A stretch of DNA of 21,734 nucleotides from assembly GCA_020429545.1 (NCBI GenBank), contig JAGQLF010000008.1:1-21734 (forward strand), given 5' to 3'. Of the stretch, positions 20,520 to 21,734 are shown one piece after another. Below the pieces are notes generated by a model, which saw only the letters and a list, made by a program, of their open reading frames with translations, made no database searches and was not told where the DNA came from. Positions within the stretch are counted from its first letter, which is position 1, and the number at the start of each line of letters is the position of its first letter. This stretch comes from Candidatus Dojkabacteria bacterium. Lineage in GTDB: Bacteria > Patescibacteriota > Dojkabacteria > J137. A program made the translations under genes and the position numbers.

Positions 20520-21494
20520 ATGGTAAATACCAAGGAAATAAAAAAAAGAATTAATTCTGTAAAGAACACAAAAAAAATTACAAAGGCAATGGAAATGATT
20601 GCAGCTGTAAAGATGAGAAAAGCGATTCAAGCTGCAGTTAATACTCGTGACTACTCTGCACTTGCAAATAATTTAATGGATAATTTAAGCGGCAAGAAAA
20701 TAGATCATCCTCTAGCAAGAAATAAATCTATTGAAGAGTTTGATAATTCATTTGAAAACCAAGTTAAATCAGATAAACCAGAGTTTACTGGAAAACATTT
20801 ATTAATAGTAATTACATCAAATAGAGGTCTTTGTGGAAGTTATAATGCCAAGATAATTAAAAAAGCTTATGAATTTATTTCTAAAGAAAAAAAGACTGAA
20901 GAAGTATTTGACGTTTTAGCAATAGGAAGTAAAGCAGCGCTTTTTGCAAAAAGAAATAAGCTAAACCTAATCAGTTTATTTGATTCAATTGGAGATACGC
21001 CAACATACGATGAGCTTTTACCTGTTTCCAATCTTGTCCAAGAAAAATTTTTAAATGGAACTTACGATAAAGTAACACTATTCTTTACGAATTATATCTC
21101 AGGCCTTTCTCAAGAAGTAATACAAAGACAACTGCTACCTATTTCTAGAGAAAGTATTATCGAGTCATTTGAGCAAGTTGGTGATGAAAGAACAAAAAAA
21201 GATCACAATAAAAATAAATTTGATAGCATTGAAATTTCAGAATATGAGTATGAGCCAAACAAGAAAAGAGTTTTGAACTATCTTTTACCAATGTTAGTTG
21301 AAGTTTTGATTTATCAGGCAGTTTTAGAATCAAGCGCAAGTGAGCATTCAAGCAGAATGATGGCAATGAAAAATGCATCTGATTCGGCAAGCGAAATGAT
21401 AGATAATTTAACCTTAGAATTTAATAAAGGAAGACAGGCAGCAATTACACAAGAAATTAGTGAGATTGTTGGAGGTGCGGTAGCACTTGAGTAG
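20520..21494 (+). CDS. atpG: ATP synthase F1 subunit gamma, elongated
   Basis: Gamma is the central rotor shaft linking the c ring to F1. The N-terminal helix is clear (KEIKKRINSVKNTKKITKAMEMIAAVKMRKAI, canonical IRRRIKSVKNTQKITKAMEMVAA), as are ITSNRGLCGSYN and the C-terminal helix with SSASEHSSRMMAMKNASDSASEMIDNLTLEFNKGRQAAITQEISEIVGGA. At 324 residues it is about 35 longer than the usual 285-290. Extra length lies mainly between residues 60-95 (HPLARNKSIEEFDNSFENQVKSDKPEF) and about 215-242 (VGDERTKKDHNKNKFDSIEISEYEYEPNKK), both charged surface loops of the globular domain. Core motifs are intact, so it should be functional. Followed after 38 bases by an unrecognised gene instead of atpD. 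Confidence 0.96.
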   Translation: MVNTKEIKKRINSVKNTKKITKAMEMIAAVKMRKAIQAAVNTRDYSALANNLMDNLSGKKIDHPLARNKSIEEFDNSFENQVKSDKPEFTGKHLLIVITSNRGLCGSYNAKIIKKAYEFISKEKKTEEVFDVLAIGSKAALFAKRNKLNLISLFDSIGDTPTYDELLPVSNLVQEKFLNGTYDKVTLFFTNYISGLSQEVIQRQLLPISRESIIESFEQVGDERTKKDHNKNKFDSIEISEYEYEPNKKRVLNYLLPMLVEVLIYQAVLESSASEHSSRMMAMKNASDSASEMIDNLTLEFNKGRQAAITQEISEIVGGAVALE

Positions 21495-21532
21495 ATTAGA
21501 TAATTAGTTTATTAGTTAATTGGTAATTACAA

Positions 21533-21734
21533 ATGGAAGGAAATGAATTTGAAAATATGAAAACACCTGATGATAGAACTCACTTATTAGAAGAATCAAT
21601 GCAAGGGTTAGGAGATGATACGATAAACCTACGTAATGATGAAATGATGAGAATGGCAAACGCTGTGCTCGATTTTAGAAAATCAGGATATACTAATTTT
21701 GATGAATTTATCAGCACGAAAGTAGCTTGGACAG
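21533..21734 (+). CDS. Unrecognised gene in the atp operon, cut by window edge
   Basis: ATG at 21533 opens a frame that runs to the window end (67 codons). It begins MEGNEFENMKTPDDRTHLLE and continues through LRNDEMMRMANAVLDFRKSGYTNFDEFI. It is acidic and helical by appearance, with no membrane segment. It is not AtpD, whose N-terminus reads like GKIVQIIGAVVDVEF, nor AtpC. I do not recognise the family. It lies 38 bases after atpG on the same strand, so it is probably co-transcribed. It may be a lineage-specific insertion between atpG and atpD, or the operon may end at atpG with atpD elsewhere. No Shine-Dalgarno (aattacaaATG). Confidence 0.65.
   Translation, partial: MEGNEFENMKTPDDRTHLLEESMQGLGDDTINLRNDEMMRMANAVLDFRKSGYTNFDEFISTKVAWT

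Overview
This AT-rich window (about one third G+C by eye) looks like a chromosomal segment of a reduced-genome Patescibacteria/CPR bacterium. Evidence for that: divergent and shortened versions of core enzymes, a DUF4012 protein fused to a Rossmann domain, an F420-0 glutamyl-ligase homolog with no F420 genes in view, almost no Shine-Dalgarno sequences, and many short palindromic intergenic repeats. TGA is a normal stop (it ends the PEGA protein gene), so this is not a TGA-recoding lineage such as Absconditabacteria or Gracilibacteria. I cannot name the phylum from sequence alone; Dojkabacteria- or Microgenomates-like groups are guesses.

Layout. Positions 1-6664 are all minus strand: recA (3' end cut off by the window), a single-pass membrane protein, an orphan HExxH metallopeptidase-like protein, a glyoxalase/VOC protein, endonuclease IV (nfo), a five-helix membrane protein and gatB. 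A plus-strand Mur-ligase-like gene (6820-8085) diverges from gatB. It converges on a minus-strand group of greA, the 1032-residue Rossmann-DUF4012 protein and an upstream PEGA-domain protein. After a 357-base repeat-filled gap come a CofE-like gene and enolase (plus), then pyruvate kinase (minus). From 16688 to the right end is an F-type ATP synthase operon: promoter, atpZ/I-like, atpB, atpE, atpF, a delta subunit reduced to its C-terminal domain, atpA, atpG, then an unrecognised gene that runs off the window before any atpD.

How the genes fit together. Enolase and pyruvate kinase are the last two steps of lower glycolysis and supply ATP directly. The ATP synthase couples ATP to an ion gradient, and its c subunit carries a two-carboxylate Na+-type binding signature. 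recA and nfo serve DNA repair; gatB (Glu/Asp-tRNA amidation) and greA (transcript cleavage) serve expression. The PEGA and DUF4012 proteins probably form a cell-surface pair.

Main points of interest: the Na+-type c ring; the half-length delta; pyruvate kinase lacking a usual metal ligand; a Mur ligase without its first domain; a Rossmann domain with a broken catalytic motif; the lack of Shine-Dalgarno sites with -10 boxes 20-22 bases (or only 6 bases) before start codons; and a 20-base palindrome that appears inserted in another hairpin repeat.
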